Origin: Corynebacterium pygosceleis
Lineage (GTDB): Bacteria > Actinomycetota > Actinomycetes > Mycobacteriales > Mycobacteriaceae
Assembly (NCBI RefSeq): GCF_016595275.2
Contig: NZ_JAENIQ020000001.1
Location: 1-64,000, forward strand
Reading direction: 5' to 3'
DNA length: 64,000 nt
The notes under the pieces are model-generated. The model saw nothing but the letters and a program-made list of their open reading frames with translations, made no database searches and had not been told where the DNA came from. Positions 34,995 to 45,231 of the stretch are shown in pieces. A program made the position numbers and the translations under genes. Position 1 is the first letter of the stretch. Each line of letters begins with the position of its first letter.

Positions 34995-35408
34995 TCAGTC
35001 CGCCGCCCGCGCCCACGCCGTGGAGAAGAAGCCGACCGCGACAACCAGGGACACGGCCACCACGATGAGACCGGCGACGACATGATCGGTCCACCGCGGG
35101 ACGGACAGGCCCGCATCCGCGGCATCGATCCCCACGGAGAACGCCGCCGCCAGATAACCCAGCGCCGCGAGGAACACCCCGGTCGAGGCGACCGCCGTCC
35201 ACGCCAGGACACCGGCACCCCTCCACGCAGCCCGCACCGCCAACACGATGAGGACCACCGGTGCCACGAAGAGCACCGGACCACCGAGCACGGTCGCGGA
35301 AAGAAGGAGGACGACGACACCGGCCCACACAGCGCAGGCCGACAACACCCCCAACTCTCCCCGCAGGACAGCTCCGACACCGGCGAGCGGCGAACGTCTG
35401 ACGGTCAT
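34995..35408 (-). CDS. Small membrane protein with four hydrophobic segments
   Basis: A 137-aa protein with four predicted membrane segments and almost no loops; no family recognised. The ATG at 35408 follows GAGGAG at ideal distance, which fixes the start; the longer frame to 35459 lacks support. GC-rich third codon positions support a real gene. It stands alone between the protease and the restriction-enzyme remnant. Confidence 0.65.
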   Translation of the reverse strand: MTVRRSPLAGVGAVLRGELGVLSACAVWAGVVVLLLSATVLGGPVLFVAPVVLIVLAVRAAWRGAGVLAWTAVASTGVFLAALGYLAAAFSVGIDAADAGLSVPRWTDHVVAGLIVVAVSLVVAVGFFSTAWARAAD

Positions 35409-35635
35409 GGACAGCTCCTCGAATCCCGGGTGGACGGTATTTTGCTGGCAGCACACCATCTTTCATCGGGTGCGTCAAGGGGTCTGGGCCACCAGGCGCC
35501 CCTGTCGCCGCCCCCCCGAAAGCGGCGACATCGATCTCACGCGTCGTAGTCCACCCGCCTCGTAGGTTTCCGGAGCTTCCGCCGACGCCGTCGCCACGCG
35601 AACGCTTCGATCAGCTCACTGAGGCCGGTCGGACG

Positions 35636-36055
35636 TTGATGGATCTGCACGTCAACTACGAGGACGTCGATCCCTATCCGGTAAATGTGCAGGTGAAGAA
35701 GTCCGCTGATCCCGACGACCGGGAGACGTGGCGGGTGACCAAGATGAAGTGGGCGAAGAAGAAGGATCCCGAGACGGGCAAGAACGTCAACGACACGACC
35801 ACGATCATCTACAGCCCGAAGGTCACCGTCTCGGGTATCTCGGAGGAGGCGGAGCGCTATCTCCTCGGTTCCCGCTCCGCGCTCGGGTGGATCATCGACC
35901 GCTACCAGGTGAAGAAGGACAAGGCCTCCGGCATCGTGAACGATCCGAACGACTGGTGCGATGAGGTCGCCAATCCGCGCTACATCGTGGATCTGATCGC
36001 CAAGGTCACCCGAGTCGCGGTGGAGACCGTGAGAATCACCGATTCACTGCGCTGA
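35636..36055 (+). pseudogene. C-terminal remnant of a type ISP restriction-modification enzyme/helicase
   Basis: The 139-residue frame matches the end of type ISP-like restriction-modification helicases: LMDLHVNYEDVDPYPV, then SALGWIIDRYQVKKDKASGIVNDPNDW and NPRYIVDLIAKVTRVAVET. Full enzymes have about 1000-1600 residues, so over 90 percent is missing. The frame stays open upstream of 35636 (RFDQLTEAGRTL is still family-like), so homology starts near 35560 with no start codon. It records a deleted restriction locus. Confidence 0.75.
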
Positions 36056-36063
36056 CGGACCGC

Positions 36064-36113
36064 GAAAAACCGGACCTGCGGGGCCACTCTCGCGGATCCG
36101 GGCCCCGGTTTCG
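36064..36113. terminator. Hairpin after the restriction-enzyme remnant
   Basis: The arms AAACCGG and CCGGTTT enclose an inner GGGGCC/GGCCCC pairing just after the remnant's stop codon, with short A and T runs on the outsides. Confidence 0.55.
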
Positions 36114-36470
36114 TGACGGGCGGCGCACCCTCCGCAATCCCAGCCCTGAGGAGGCGAACCTCACGATCCCTGTTCCACTCGCCTCGGGCGAGAGATTCTC
36201 CTCACTTTTCAGGCCCAAACTCCCCGAATGGATACGTGTTCCACTCGTAATAAGCTGCGACTTTCATTCAGGTCCCCGATGGCGGTCCTGAATGGAACCG
36301 GTTTATTTCCGGTCCGAATGTGTAGCGTGGGATGTAACGCTGACATCTTGCCCCACGGGGCCACCAACAGTGATGCCCGTATCCGGCGGTCAGGTCCCAC
36401 ACACCATGCATCCCGATGGGGTGCGGCAGGATCTGACTGCGGCCCTTTTCCACAGAGAACGGACCTTCCC

Positions 36471-37469
36471 ATGTCACCGACAACAGAACCACATTCCTCC
36501 GGTTCGGGACGCCATGCGGCGCCGAACACCACGAAGCTGCCTGTTCCTGCGGCGGATTTCGACGAGCGCGTGGCCCCGTGGCGCAACCGCAACGTCGTCA
36601 TCTGCGTCATCGTTACCACGATCCTCGCCCTGGTACTTCTGAACTGCGGTGACATTCTCGTGGCGATCATCGGTGAGCTCTTCGGTGGTCTCGCATCCCT
36701 GACTCCGGCCTCACCGATCAGCATCGGGTCGACCATCGGACGCATCGTGGCCGTTCTCCTGTGTGTTCTGCTGCTCACGAAACTGTTCCGGTTGACGTTG
36801 CCCGATCTCGGCATGGTCCGGGAGAACCGCTTCGGCACCTGGCTCACCGGCGCCGGTTTCGGTTTCGCCGCCGTGACCGTCGTGTATCTGCTCAACGTCA
36901 TCTTCGGGGCTCTCGACGTCTCCTTCACCCTGAAGGCGAGCGAACTGTGGGTGCTGCTGCTCGCGGCCGTTTTCTTCGCGTTCCAGGGTTTCTTCGAGGA
37001 ACTGCTCTTCCGTTTCTTCATCATCCCCGCCTACGCGGCACGGATCACCGTGGCGGGAGCCATCGGCCTGTCGTCGATCCTGTTCGCCTTCATCCACATC
37101 AACAACCCGAACCTGACCGTCTTCGGCATGGTGAACCTGGTGCTCTACGGCGTCGTCTTCGGCACGATGTACTGGCGCACGGGTAACGCCTGGTTCGTCG
37201 CCGGTTGGCACAGTGGGTGGAACTTCGTGCTCTCGATGCTCTACGGCTCGCACGTTTCGGGCAACGCACTGCCGGGCTCCGTCCTGTCCTCGGCACCGAG
37301 CGGCAGTGAACTGCTCAACGGCGGGGAGTTCGGTCTGGAGGGCTCCGTGCTCTCCACCCTTCTCGGCATCGCGATCATCGCGTGGTGCGTCAAGACGAAA
37401 CCGGCGTCGGACACCGGCCTGTTCACCCGCCGAACCAGGTCCGTGTCCACGGAGAGACGGGTCAACTGA
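36471..37469 (+). CDS. CPBP family intramembrane metalloprotease
   Basis: This 332-aa membrane protein of the CPBP (CAAX protease and bacteriocin-processing, Abi) family has all three motifs: Glu176-Glu177 and Arg181 (FEELLFR), His209 (FAFIH) and His247 with Asn251 (HSGWN). It has about eight membrane segments, a 40-residue hydrophilic head and a basic tail. Members cleave prenylated proteins or process or resist peptides; the substrate here is unknown. The ATG at 36471 has only a weak ribosome site. It is monocistronic, with a terminator at 37502. Confidence 0.92.
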   Translation: MSPTTEPHSSGSGRHAAPNTTKLPVPAADFDERVAPWRNRNVVICVIVTTILALVLLNCGDILVAIIGELFGGLASLTPASPISIGSTIGRIVAVLLCVLLLTKLFRLTLPDLGMVRENRFGTWLTGAGFGFAAVTVVYLLNVIFGALDVSFTLKASELWVLLLAAVFFAFQGFFEELLFRFFIIPAYAARITVAGAIGLSSILFAFIHINNPNLTVFGMVNLVLYGVVFGTMYWRTGNAWFVAGWHSGWNFVLSMLYGSHVSGNALPGSVLSSAPSGSELLNGGEFGLEGSVLSTLLGIAIIAWCVKTKPASDTGLFTRRTRSVSTERRVN

Positions 37470-37501
37470 CCCCACTCCCCGCACCTGATCGTCAACCCAG
37501 G

Positions 37502-37543
37502 AAGCGATCCGGAAGATGAACGCCATCTCCGGATCGCTTTTGT
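37502..37543 (+). terminator. Terminator of the CPBP gene
   Basis: A long hairpin (AAGCGATCCGGAAGATG with its near-complement) ends in TTTTGTGGTTTTG. Confidence 0.92.
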
Positions 37544-38330
37544 GGTTTTGTCCCGTGTGATTCTCCGGGGTCCTGTACCGCCTCACAACCAACCTCCCTG
37601 CCGCGTGCTCTGGATCTCCGAAACATATGACCGAATCCGGACAGACAGCATCAACCTCCACTCAAGCCCCCCCTGGAGCCTGCATCTTCCTTCCATTCGG
37701 ATGGATCCCATCCCGACCGAAACGTGTCGCTGGCGAATCCCGTTACCTTCCACACGGATTTACCGACGTCGGTTTCCGAAAAAACGTGGTCCGGGCCCCT
37801 CGGGCGCATACGAACTGATCGATTAGCAGTGGACGACCGGCGCCACCACCTCCGGGTGCCACGTCCGAAACGGATGGGAACACAAGTATCTCCGAAGACC
37901 GCCGCACTGCAGGTACCAGTATGGATGATCTGAGCGGTCGGGACACCAGATGAAAGCGGGGAATGGACCGCAACCCACTCCCCTGTGATCATGCGACGCG
38001 ACAGAATTTGGATCACATCGACAGAATGCGACGTAGCCGGACCATGAGGAAACCGTTGGCTACTGGTGGACAGTCGCCGTGCGGGCGAATGGTGTTTCCC
38101 CTTGTTGTGAACCAGTTCGCTTCCACGTCTGAGCGCGCGAACAAGACGGATCACACTTCAGTTTTGAACCCTCATGTCGAATTTCCGTCACGGGAAATAC
38201 ACCCTGTGGAACCCCGGCCCGCAAAGTGAGCGGGCGTCGCGGGCTCTCCGCCGCAATCGGGGAGTCATCCGACCGAAAGTTCGTTCCTCGTGGCAGTCAC
38301 GTGATCCGTACGGCGACGTGATACGCGGAG
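37544..38330. other. Non-coding stretch between CPBP and the LARTG surface protein
   Basis: About 790 bp with only short conflicting frames on both strands (such as 37651-38154 minus and 37963-38229 plus). None has a ribosome site plus a recognisable product. Base composition is a little lower in GC than the neighbouring genes, so this may be decayed coding DNA. No RNA gene or mobile element recognised. Confidence 0.5.
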
Positions 38331-38380
38331 GGAGGCGTCCTCCACCTGTTGTCTGAACAGATGGGGAACGCCTCCCCCTG
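38331..38380 (-). terminator. Long hairpin after the LARTG surface-protein gene
   Basis: The arms GGAGGCGT and ACGCCTCC are extended by a near-complementary inner stretch around a short loop, forming about 20 bp of stem 20 nt past the stop codon. No T run follows, so it may stabilise the mRNA end as well as terminate. Confidence 0.5.
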
Positions 38381-38400
38381 ACTCTCTCACATGGTCACTG

Positions 38401-41400
38401 CTACATCCGACGCTTCATTCCCATCAGAAGGATTCCGCCGAGGAGAACAGCCAGTATCCCCGCGAGCACAAGCCCGAGAACATTAGCCCCGGTTCGAGCC
38501 AGGGATTCATCTCGGTCCTGTCCCTGGGACTGGCTCTCCTCGCCACCAGCCGCCTCAGTTGTCTGTCCACCGGGAGACTGACCTTCACCTTCGACAATCG
38601 GAGAGCCGTGAGCGCTCGCCCCCGAAGATCCGGATTCGATCGACTGCCCGGCGTTCCCCTGCGCGGATCCCGATCCGATGAACGGGATGAGAGCGGACAC
38701 GATTCCGAGACCGCCTGAACTTCCGGTCCCCGGGACCGGAGTTTGAGTTGTCGATGTAGTCGAGGTACTGCCCGTGCTCGGCTCCGCACTCGACGTCGGC
38801 GCCCCACTGCTCGTCGGCTCCGCACTCGACGTCGGAGACCCACTACTCGTCGGCTCCGCACTCGACGTCGGAGACCCACTACTCGTCGGCTCCGCACTCG
38901 ACGTCGGAGACCCACTGCTCGTCGGCTCCGCACTCGACGTCGGCGACCCACTGCTCGTCGGCTCCGCACTCGTCGTCGGCGACCCACTCGTCGTCGGGTC
39001 AACCACCGCCGCAGGCGTACGGACAAACAACGGATCAGATGCGGTGATTTCTTCCCCTGTGACAGCGTCTGTTCCCTTCACCTCAACCGTGAACTCATTC
39101 ACGGTCTCGGCCGGAAGGACGGGGATCGGAATCTCCTCGACGGTGACTGTCTGACCCGGCTGCAGTTGGATCGCGGGCAGTTCGGAACGGTCACTGAGAA
39201 CGACGTTCCCGTTCTCGGTGAGGCGGAGGATCATTCCCTCACCGGAGGGAACCGTACGGATCTCGCCGTCGATCCTGTAGGTGCCGCCCTCGAGTTCAAG
39301 CGTGTTCCCCTCAGTCCCGGAGACGGTGATCCGCACGGCCCCCAGGGGCGCCGTGCCGTTGTTCGTCACGGTGACGGTCGCGGTCGTTGATCCGTCGTTG
39401 GGGATCTCCACTGCGGTGTCGGCACTCTGTCCGTCGCCGACGCCGTCCGTCTCACCGGTGGCCTCCCCGATGAAGATCCGGGTGTCGAGCTCCGGTGCAC
39501 TCTGTCGTTTGATCACGGCATGGAAGGAATCCTCTGCGGTCACAGTCTGTCCGGATTCAGCTCCGGTGGCGGTGACTGTCACGGTGTCGGAGTGCAGATG
39601 TTCGGCGTCGAGAATTCCGGTGGTGTCCGGAGTGATCTCGGCACGGCAGACCAGTGCCTCTCCCGCAGGAATGACCACCGGCCGGTCCCCGTCCCTGACC
39701 TGACCGTTGTTCTCGGTACGCACCCAGGTGAGGTTTGCCGTACCGAAATCAGGCATGACACCGTCGGGAGAGATCGCGCACCTCGCCTCATCGATTCTGT
39801 CGTTTTCCGCGACGTCATCGAGGGTGATCGCACCGAGGGATTCTCCACCGGTGTTGATCACGGCGACGGTGATCTCGTAGGGGCCTTCCGCCTGCCAGGT
39901 GGCCGGCGCATCCGGATCGTCCGCGTCTCCGGCCGGGGCATCTGCACCGGGGCGGATCTCATCCCAGTCTCCTGTGAACTTCTCCACCCGCATGGTCGGA
40001 GTGGTCGTCATGAACAACGGATCGCTGGCTGTCAGAACCCCATCGTCGCCGGTGCCGTCGACCGGGGTACCCGTGACGGTGATCTCCGTGGCGCTGACCG
40101 CACCGACACCGGTACGGGTCAGTTCTCCGGTGAGAGTTTGTCCGGGGAGCAGAACCAGATCGTCGGGCATGACGAACCGGTTGTCGTCTCCGCGCCGTAC
40201 CTCGAAGGGGTCCCCGGAGTTGTAGAGGTCCCCTTCGCCGGTCACGGTGAAGGTCGCGGTGTCGGCGAGCTCGGAACGGTTGTCTCCGGCGGGTATGTCT
40301 CCGAAGTCGATCGTCCGGTCTGTGAGCACGATGCCCGTGACCGGCGCACCGTTGGAGTTCACGGTGACGGTGACTGGAACGCTTCCGTCCTCGGCGGAGG
40401 GCGTGACCTTGACTGCCTGATCGGTGTTCTGCCCGTCACCTGAGCCGTCCGTGGAATCGATCGGTGCTCCGATGAATTCCTTGACGGTGAGTTCGGTGTT
40501 GCACAGTTCATCCGTCACGGACTTCTCCGAGAGATCGACGTCACTTCCGGCGGAACGCAGGTGCACCGTATTCGTCAGAGCTTCACAGGCACCGGCCGCG
40601 ATCGCGGGATGGTCGTTCCAGACGACCGTCTCGACGACGTTCTTTCCCTTTTCCCAGGTGTAGTCGAAGGTGTTGCCCGTGATCTCGTCGACGACCGTGA
40701 CATCCCGGTTGAAACTGTGTTCCTCACCTTGAACGTCGAGCGAGCCTTCGGTGATCATTCGCCCGTCGGGGCGTGTGACGTTCCAATTCAACTTGTCCTT
40801 CAGGTCACCGGTGTAGCCTTCCGGAACCGGGCAGGTGAAGTTGAAGGACTCTGTCTGTCCTGAGGGGATGGTCCGCTCGAGGGGGTCGACGTCACAGGAA
40901 CCGAACTTCTCGGAACTGACACCGACCTTCACCTTGCGTGGGTTGAAGCCCGAATCGACGTCATTGGTGTTTCGCACCTCGAGCTGTCCCTCATAGACGG
41001 TGTCACTCTGTTCCGGTTCGGTCGCCGAGGTTTCCAGTTCGTAGGTGAGAACGGGCTGACGTGCCCCCGTTTCATCCGGGTCACGGAGTTCCGTGGACAC
41101 GGTCCGCTTCTCCAGGTTCCATCCGTACACGCGGTCAAACGATGCCGACACACCCACCGACGCTTCTGCGGGCTGTCCTGAGCAGACCTCGACATCGGCG
41201 GCGGCGGACATCTCGTGTTCGGCGACCCCCTCGAAGATGGTCGCGGTGTTCGTGTAGGTTGCGCAGGTCCCGGGTTCGGTCGGAGCGACGAGCTCAGCTG
41301 TGTAGGATTCTGCGACCGTGTGATCGGGTTGCGCTCTGACTTCGTCGTAACTGAACGTTCCGCCGAGTTCCTCCGTCGTGGCGACGGGTTCTTCTTCCCC

Positions 41401-44400
41401 GGCCGCGGTGAGGACGTCCTTCACGGTCGCGGTCGGGTTGATGTCCCGGCTCTCGTCGTGCCTGGTCTCTGTTTTGAGCGGATCGAGCGCCACATCGGCG
41501 GCGGCCGATCGGCGTGTGGTGACGCGAAGTCCGAGATCCAGCTGTTCCAGGCCTTCCCTGATACCGACTTCAGTCGTCTTTCCGTCGGTGAGTGCATCGA
41601 TGCTCTCTCCGGTGCAGGTGACCTCGACGGTCCTGATCCCGGGGTCCTCTCCCTGGGATTCGGGCACAGTCACCGTTGTTTCGCCCAGGGTGCACGTATC
41701 ACGGTGCCCCCCGGTCAATTCCAGTCCCACCTCTTCTTCTCGGATCGAGGTGTTGGTGAGAGTGACGGTTCCGGTGAACTCGGTTTCCGTGGGAGTCAGG
41801 ACACTCCCGTCCGCACGAAGCCGTACGGTGAATTCGGGATTGACGGTTTCACCGGTTTCCGCCCGGAGTTGTGCGGTGGAGGTCTCCTTTTCGACCGTCC
41901 AGTTGTAGGTGTTCCGGTAGCTGCCGGTCAGTGTCGCCCCGAAGTTGGCGGACACGGTTCCCGCCGGATGCACACCGGCATCGACATTCTCGATGTCCCC
42001 GATGCGTTTCACCGTGAACTGGGGGGTCACCGCGGTGGCGGTCGGATTGCCGGCTTCGGATCCCGCATCGGCGACACCCGCCTGCCCGATGTCCTCACCG
42101 GTGGTGTTCACCTGTGGTGACAGGACAAAACCGTCGGGTGCGGTGAAACGAACCCGGTAGGTTCCCGGCGTCACATCATTGAACCGGTAGGTGCCATCTG
42201 TTGTGGTCGTCTCCTTGACGGGGACGTCGTTGTCGTCGAGCAGCTCGATGGTGACCGTCTCATTGAGCACGGGACCATCGTTGTCCTCGCCGTCGAAGTG
42301 TCCGTCAGCGTCGGAATCGTCGAAGATCGTCCCCGAGATGCTCGGCAACGCCACATACTGCACTCGGGCGAAACTGGGGCCGAGAATTCCCAGATCATTC
42401 TGTTTGGCGTCAACGGCCCGGGAGGCCACCCTGTTCACCGCGAGGTCCGTGGGTGTGAGGGGCTCCCCATCATTGTTCTTTGCGGGAAGGTCCATCGTGT
42501 AGCGGATGGTGTACGTCTTTGTCAGATCGTCCTTGATGTCGATCCGGAGAGCGCGGACAGCTGAGAAGGGACTTTCGCTGTTGGCCGCCCTCAGTTCCTC
42601 CGCGGTCTTCCACTGATTCTTGGAGTTGAAGGTCGAGCATTCCGGGGTCGGGAATGCGGCGCCCGCGCCGGACATCTCCGGGCGGCACGGATTGCCGTGC
42701 TCCGAGTAGAGCACCGTGGCCTGCATGGGCCTGGTGATGAACTTCTTGGTCTGCTTGTCGTAGACCTCGATGTCGGGGAGCTGCACGGGACCGTTGAGTA
42801 CCGGAGCCATGCTGTTGTTGCGTCCCTCCTCAAGGCCGTCGGCCTCACCACCGATATCCGTGACGTCCGGTGGGTTCTGCCCGTTCGCGGGCAGCAGGTC
42901 GTAGAGCACTGCGCTGGCGAGTGGAATGGTGCCTCCGGAACCGTAGTCGATCTCGAAGGTCACCTGGTCCTCTGAGTTCGATGTGGTGGGGAATCCCGCG
43001 GGCTGCGATCCCGCACGGTACGTCGTGCGGGATTCTCCGGGCAGGTCACCGAGGGCGTACTTGTCGAGGACCTGCTCGGAGAATCCGCCAATCGTGAACG
43101 ACGCCTGCTTTCTGCCGAATCTCGGGACATTCGGATCACAGGTGTCGGAGTCCTCGAATGCGCAGTACGGTGCGGTGCTCTCGTTCCTGTCGACCCGCAC
43201 ATCGGGATTCACCGTACCGATCCAGCCGATGACGCCGGAGTTCTGGGCCGTGTGGTCACCATTGTTGTAGACACCAGCCGGAGCGTCGGTCCGCTTCATG
43301 GGGGCACTGAAGGTGCACTGCGTGAATGACGTTGTCATCCACTGCTCCTCCCCGTTGTTCTTCTCCGCCGGCCAGGTCAGCTTCCAGAGCGTTCCTCCGT
43401 TCGGGGTTTTCACGGATGTCGCCTCGATCTTGTCGAGGTCTATGGAACAGCGGCTGTCCTCGGTTTCCAACTTCTCGGGATGCCACTCGACGCCGGGCGG
43501 GAATGACAGGAGAACCAGGGGCTCAAAAGGCTGTCCGGCCTGGCCGTCGTCACCGATCCTCAGGTTGACGGAGGTGCTCTGGTTGAAGGCCGACGGTTTG
43601 GTGGTCAGGGTGAGCCTGGGGCGGGCTTTGACGGCACCGATCGGTGCCGTGGCGGAGGATCTCCCACGTTCTGTGCCGTTGATTCTGATCACGGCGTCAT
43701 TCGCGGTGTCCCAGTATTCACCCGCCTTCTCTCCCACCGGGGCACTACCGGTGTCAAGCTTTGTGACCACGCGAATGTTCACGGTGTTCGGCCCGGGGAG
43801 CTCCGGGTAGTCGATGCGTACGCTCTTGGCGTTCATTCCCTCCGGGACCGGGACATACCGCTTGTCTTCACTGTCGCCGCTGATCGATCTGAGGAGTACC
43901 TCGCCACCCTTGTCATCGATGTAGGTGACATTCACCTTCGGTTGCACCATCCGTGCGTTGCCCGGGTCACGTCCGTCGAAGACCGGATCGAGAACAATGT
44001 ACTGGATCGTCTCGAATGACTCGGTGTAGCTCGTGGCTGGACCACCGTTCCGGCAGGACCTGGTCGTCCCCTCCCAGTTCCTGCAGGACTGGGGACGGAG
44101 GGTGTCGGTGACGACCACGTTCGCACCGGGGGCTCCGGTTTCGGCCTGGAGCAGCCACGTGATCGTCTGTCCCGTGTTGAAGTAACCCGGCGCCGGGGCG
44201 GTCTCGAGTGTCTTGGTGATTCCCCCCTGTCCTTCATCTTCGACGACAGTGACGGTGACGGCAGCCGGGCCGCCGATCCGGACTCCGTCGACGGTCGCGG
44301 GACGGCCGTCGAGGGTGCGTAGATCCGTCCCGGAGAAACCGACGGAGTTGGTGAGTTGTGTGCCGGTCGTCGCGGTGTCCGCGACACGGGCCTCATACCT

Positions 44401-45231
44401 CACGGTCGCTCTCATCTGCCCCCCGGAAACCGCTGCATCGAGTTTCCGGTCCACGTCGACGGAGACGGAATTCGGGGAAGTGCTGATGTGGGAGGCGCTG
44501 ATTCGGCCACCGCACACGGATTCACCATTCTCGCAGACGGTGTTGACGAGCCGGACGAACTCGAGGCCTTCCGGCAGGGTGTCGACGATGGTTCCGGTGA
44601 GTCCCGTCGTACCGGTCTGGACCCGACGCTCGTAATCGAACTCGAAAAGGAGGACCTGGCCGGGGAGCACGGTCGGGGAACCTATGACACGCTTTTTGAA
44701 CCCGGTTAAAGGTGCACCCTCCACGTGGGCGGGTGCCACTCCCGATGCTTCGTCCGCACCGAGTTTCGCGGTGAACCCCATGGAATAGTCCCCGGGGACC
44801 CACACGGGATCCTTGGTCGCCGCGTATCTCAGGTCGAAGGCGTAGGCGCTTCCCCGCGCGAGTTGGTCGAAGACGATGACGGGGTTCGGCGTGTCCGCCC
44901 TTTCCAGACGGATGAGACCGTTGCTGCTGTCCTCGAGAACCGCCCCTTCGGGGATCTGCGGAAGAGACAACTGGATGCGCAGACCGTCACAGGATTCACC
45001 CGAATTGCAGTTCACGGACACGGGCCAGGTGAGGGACTGGGCCGTCTTCACGGTTCCGGCCGAACCGAATCTTATGGTGGCACCGGAGACCTTCACCCTG
45101 TCTCCGTCCCCCTCCGCGGCAACGGCGTTCGGCACTCCCCCGAGTAGAACGGTGGTCACCATGAGCAGAAGGGTGCCCAACAGTGCACCCAGACACCGCA
45201 ACCTCTCATTGAAATTATATTTTTCATTCAT
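38401..45231 (-). CDS. Giant sortase-anchored surface protein (SdrD-B domain, Ser/Thr/Pro repeats, LARTG)
   Basis: A 2276-aa secreted protein. It has a signal peptide (1-40, ending NAVAAE), then many beta-rich DUF11-like/adhesin domains. Near residues 960-1030 is an SdrD B-like domain (GTIFDDSDADGHFDGEDN, a calcium-binding loop, then TYRFNDVTPGTYRVRF). A tandem SSGSPTSSAEPT stalk spans about 2077-2152. The sorting signal is LARTG (2244-2248), a hydrophobic segment and KRRM. LAXTG is the motif of class E sortases; no sortase gene is in the window. The ATG at 45231 follows GGAAGATGAG; longer frames lack a signal peptide at the N terminus. Likely an adhesin; ligand unknown. Confidence 0.9.
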   Translation of the reverse strand: MNEKYNFNERLRCLGALLGTLLLMVTTVLLGGVPNAVAAEGDGDRVKVSGATIRFGSAGTVKTAQSLTWPVSVNCNSGESCDGLRIQLSLPQIPEGAVLEDSSNGLIRLERADTPNPVIVFDQLARGSAYAFDLRYAATKDPVWVPGDYSMGFTAKLGADEASGVAPAHVEGAPLTGFKKRVIGSPTVLPGQVLLFEFDYERRVQTGTTGLTGTIVDTLPEGLEFVRLVNTVCENGESVCGGRISASHISTSPNSVSVDVDRKLDAAVSGGQMRATVRYEARVADTATTGTQLTNSVGFSGTDLRTLDGRPATVDGVRIGGPAAVTVTVVEDEGQGGITKTLETAPAPGYFNTGQTITWLLQAETGAPGANVVVTDTLRPQSCRNWEGTTRSCRNGGPATSYTESFETIQYIVLDPVFDGRDPGNARMVQPKVNVTYIDDKGGEVLLRSISGDSEDKRYVPVPEGMNAKSVRIDYPELPGPNTVNIRVVTKLDTGSAPVGEKAGEYWDTANDAVIRINGTERGRSSATAPIGAVKARPRLTLTTKPSAFNQSTSVNLRIGDDGQAGQPFEPLVLLSFPPGVEWHPEKLETEDSRCSIDLDKIEATSVKTPNGGTLWKLTWPAEKNNGEEQWMTTSFTQCTFSAPMKRTDAPAGVYNNGDHTAQNSGVIGWIGTVNPDVRVDRNESTAPYCAFEDSDTCDPNVPRFGRKQASFTIGGFSEQVLDKYALGDLPGESRTTYRAGSQPAGFPTTSNSEDQVTFEIDYGSGGTIPLASAVLYDLLPANGQNPPDVTDIGGEADGLEEGRNNSMAPVLNGPVQLPDIEVYDKQTKKFITRPMQATVLYSEHGNPCRPEMSGAGAAFPTPECSTFNSKNQWKTAEELRAANSESPFSAVRALRIDIKDDLTKTYTIRYTMDLPAKNNDGEPLTPTDLAVNRVASRAVDAKQNDLGILGPSFARVQYVALPSISGTIFDDSDADGHFDGEDNDGPVLNETVTIELLDDNDVPVKETTTTDGTYRFNDVTPGTYRVRFTAPDGFVLSPQVNTTGEDIGQAGVADAGSEAGNPTATAVTPQFTVKRIGDIENVDAGVHPAGTVSANFGATLTGSYRNTYNWTVEKETSTAQLRAETGETVNPEFTVRLRADGSVLTPTETEFTGTVTLTNTSIREEEVGLELTGGHRDTCTLGETTVTVPESQGEDPGIRTVEVTCTGESIDALTDGKTTEVGIREGLEQLDLGLRVTTRRSAAADVALDPLKTETRHDESRDINPTATVKDVLTAAGEEEPVATTEELGGTFSYDEVRAQPDHTVAESYTAELVAPTEPGTCATYTNTATIFEGVAEHEMSAAADVEVCSGQPAEASVGVSASFDRVYGWNLEKRTVSTELRDPDETGARQPVLTYELETSATEPEQSDTVYEGQLEVRNTNDVDSGFNPRKVKVGVSSEKFGSCDVDPLERTIPSGQTESFNFTCPVPEGYTGDLKDKLNWNVTRPDGRMITEGSLDVQGEEHSFNRDVTVVDEITGNTFDYTWEKGKNVVETVVWNDHPAIAAGACEALTNTVHLRSAGSDVDLSEKSVTDELCNTELTVKEFIGAPIDSTDGSGDGQNTDQAVKVTPSAEDGSVPVTVTVNSNGAPVTGIVLTDRTIDFGDIPAGDNRSELADTATFTVTGEGDLYNSGDPFEVRRGDDNRFVMPDDLVLLPGQTLTGELTRTGVGAVSATEITVTGTPVDGTGDDGVLTASDPLFMTTTPTMRVEKFTGDWDEIRPGADAPAGDADDPDAPATWQAEGPYEITVAVINTGGESLGAITLDDVAENDRIDEARCAISPDGVMPDFGTANLTWVRTENNGQVRDGDRPVVIPAGEALVCRAEITPDTTGILDAEHLHSDTVTVTATGAESGQTVTAEDSFHAVIKRQSAPELDTRIFIGEATGETDGVGDGQSADTAVEIPNDGSTTATVTVTNNGTAPLGAVRITVSGTEGNTLELEGGTYRIDGEIRTVPSGEGMILRLTENGNVVLSDRSELPAIQLQPGQTVTVEEIPIPVLPAETVNEFTVEVKGTDAVTGEEITASDPLFVRTPAAVVDPTTSGSPTTSAEPTSSGSPTSSAEPTSSGSPTSSAEPTSSGSPTSSAEPTSSGSPTSSAEPTSSGAPTSSAEPSTGSTSTTSTTQTPVPGTGSSGGLGIVSALIPFIGSGSAQGNAGQSIESGSSGASAHGSPIVEGEGQSPGGQTTEAAGGEESQSQGQDRDESLARTGANVLGLVLAGILAVLLGGILLMGMKRRM
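38774..38999 (-). repeat. 36-bp tandem repeat encoding the Ser/Thr/Pro stalk
   Basis: About six copies of a 36-bp unit (12 residues, SSGSPTSSAEPT) stand head to tail, some nearly identical in DNA. Such repeats expand and contract by slippage, so stalk length probably differs between strains. There are no spacers, so this is not a CRISPR array. Confidence 0.9.

Noticed and set aside
37651-38154. 167-codon minus-strand frame in the gap before the LARTG gene
   Set aside because: Overlaps other frames, has no ribosome site and resembles no family I know.
38774-38999. Tandem repeats considered as a CRISPR array
   Set aside because: The 36-bp units are head to tail without spacers and encode a Ser/Thr/Pro stalk.
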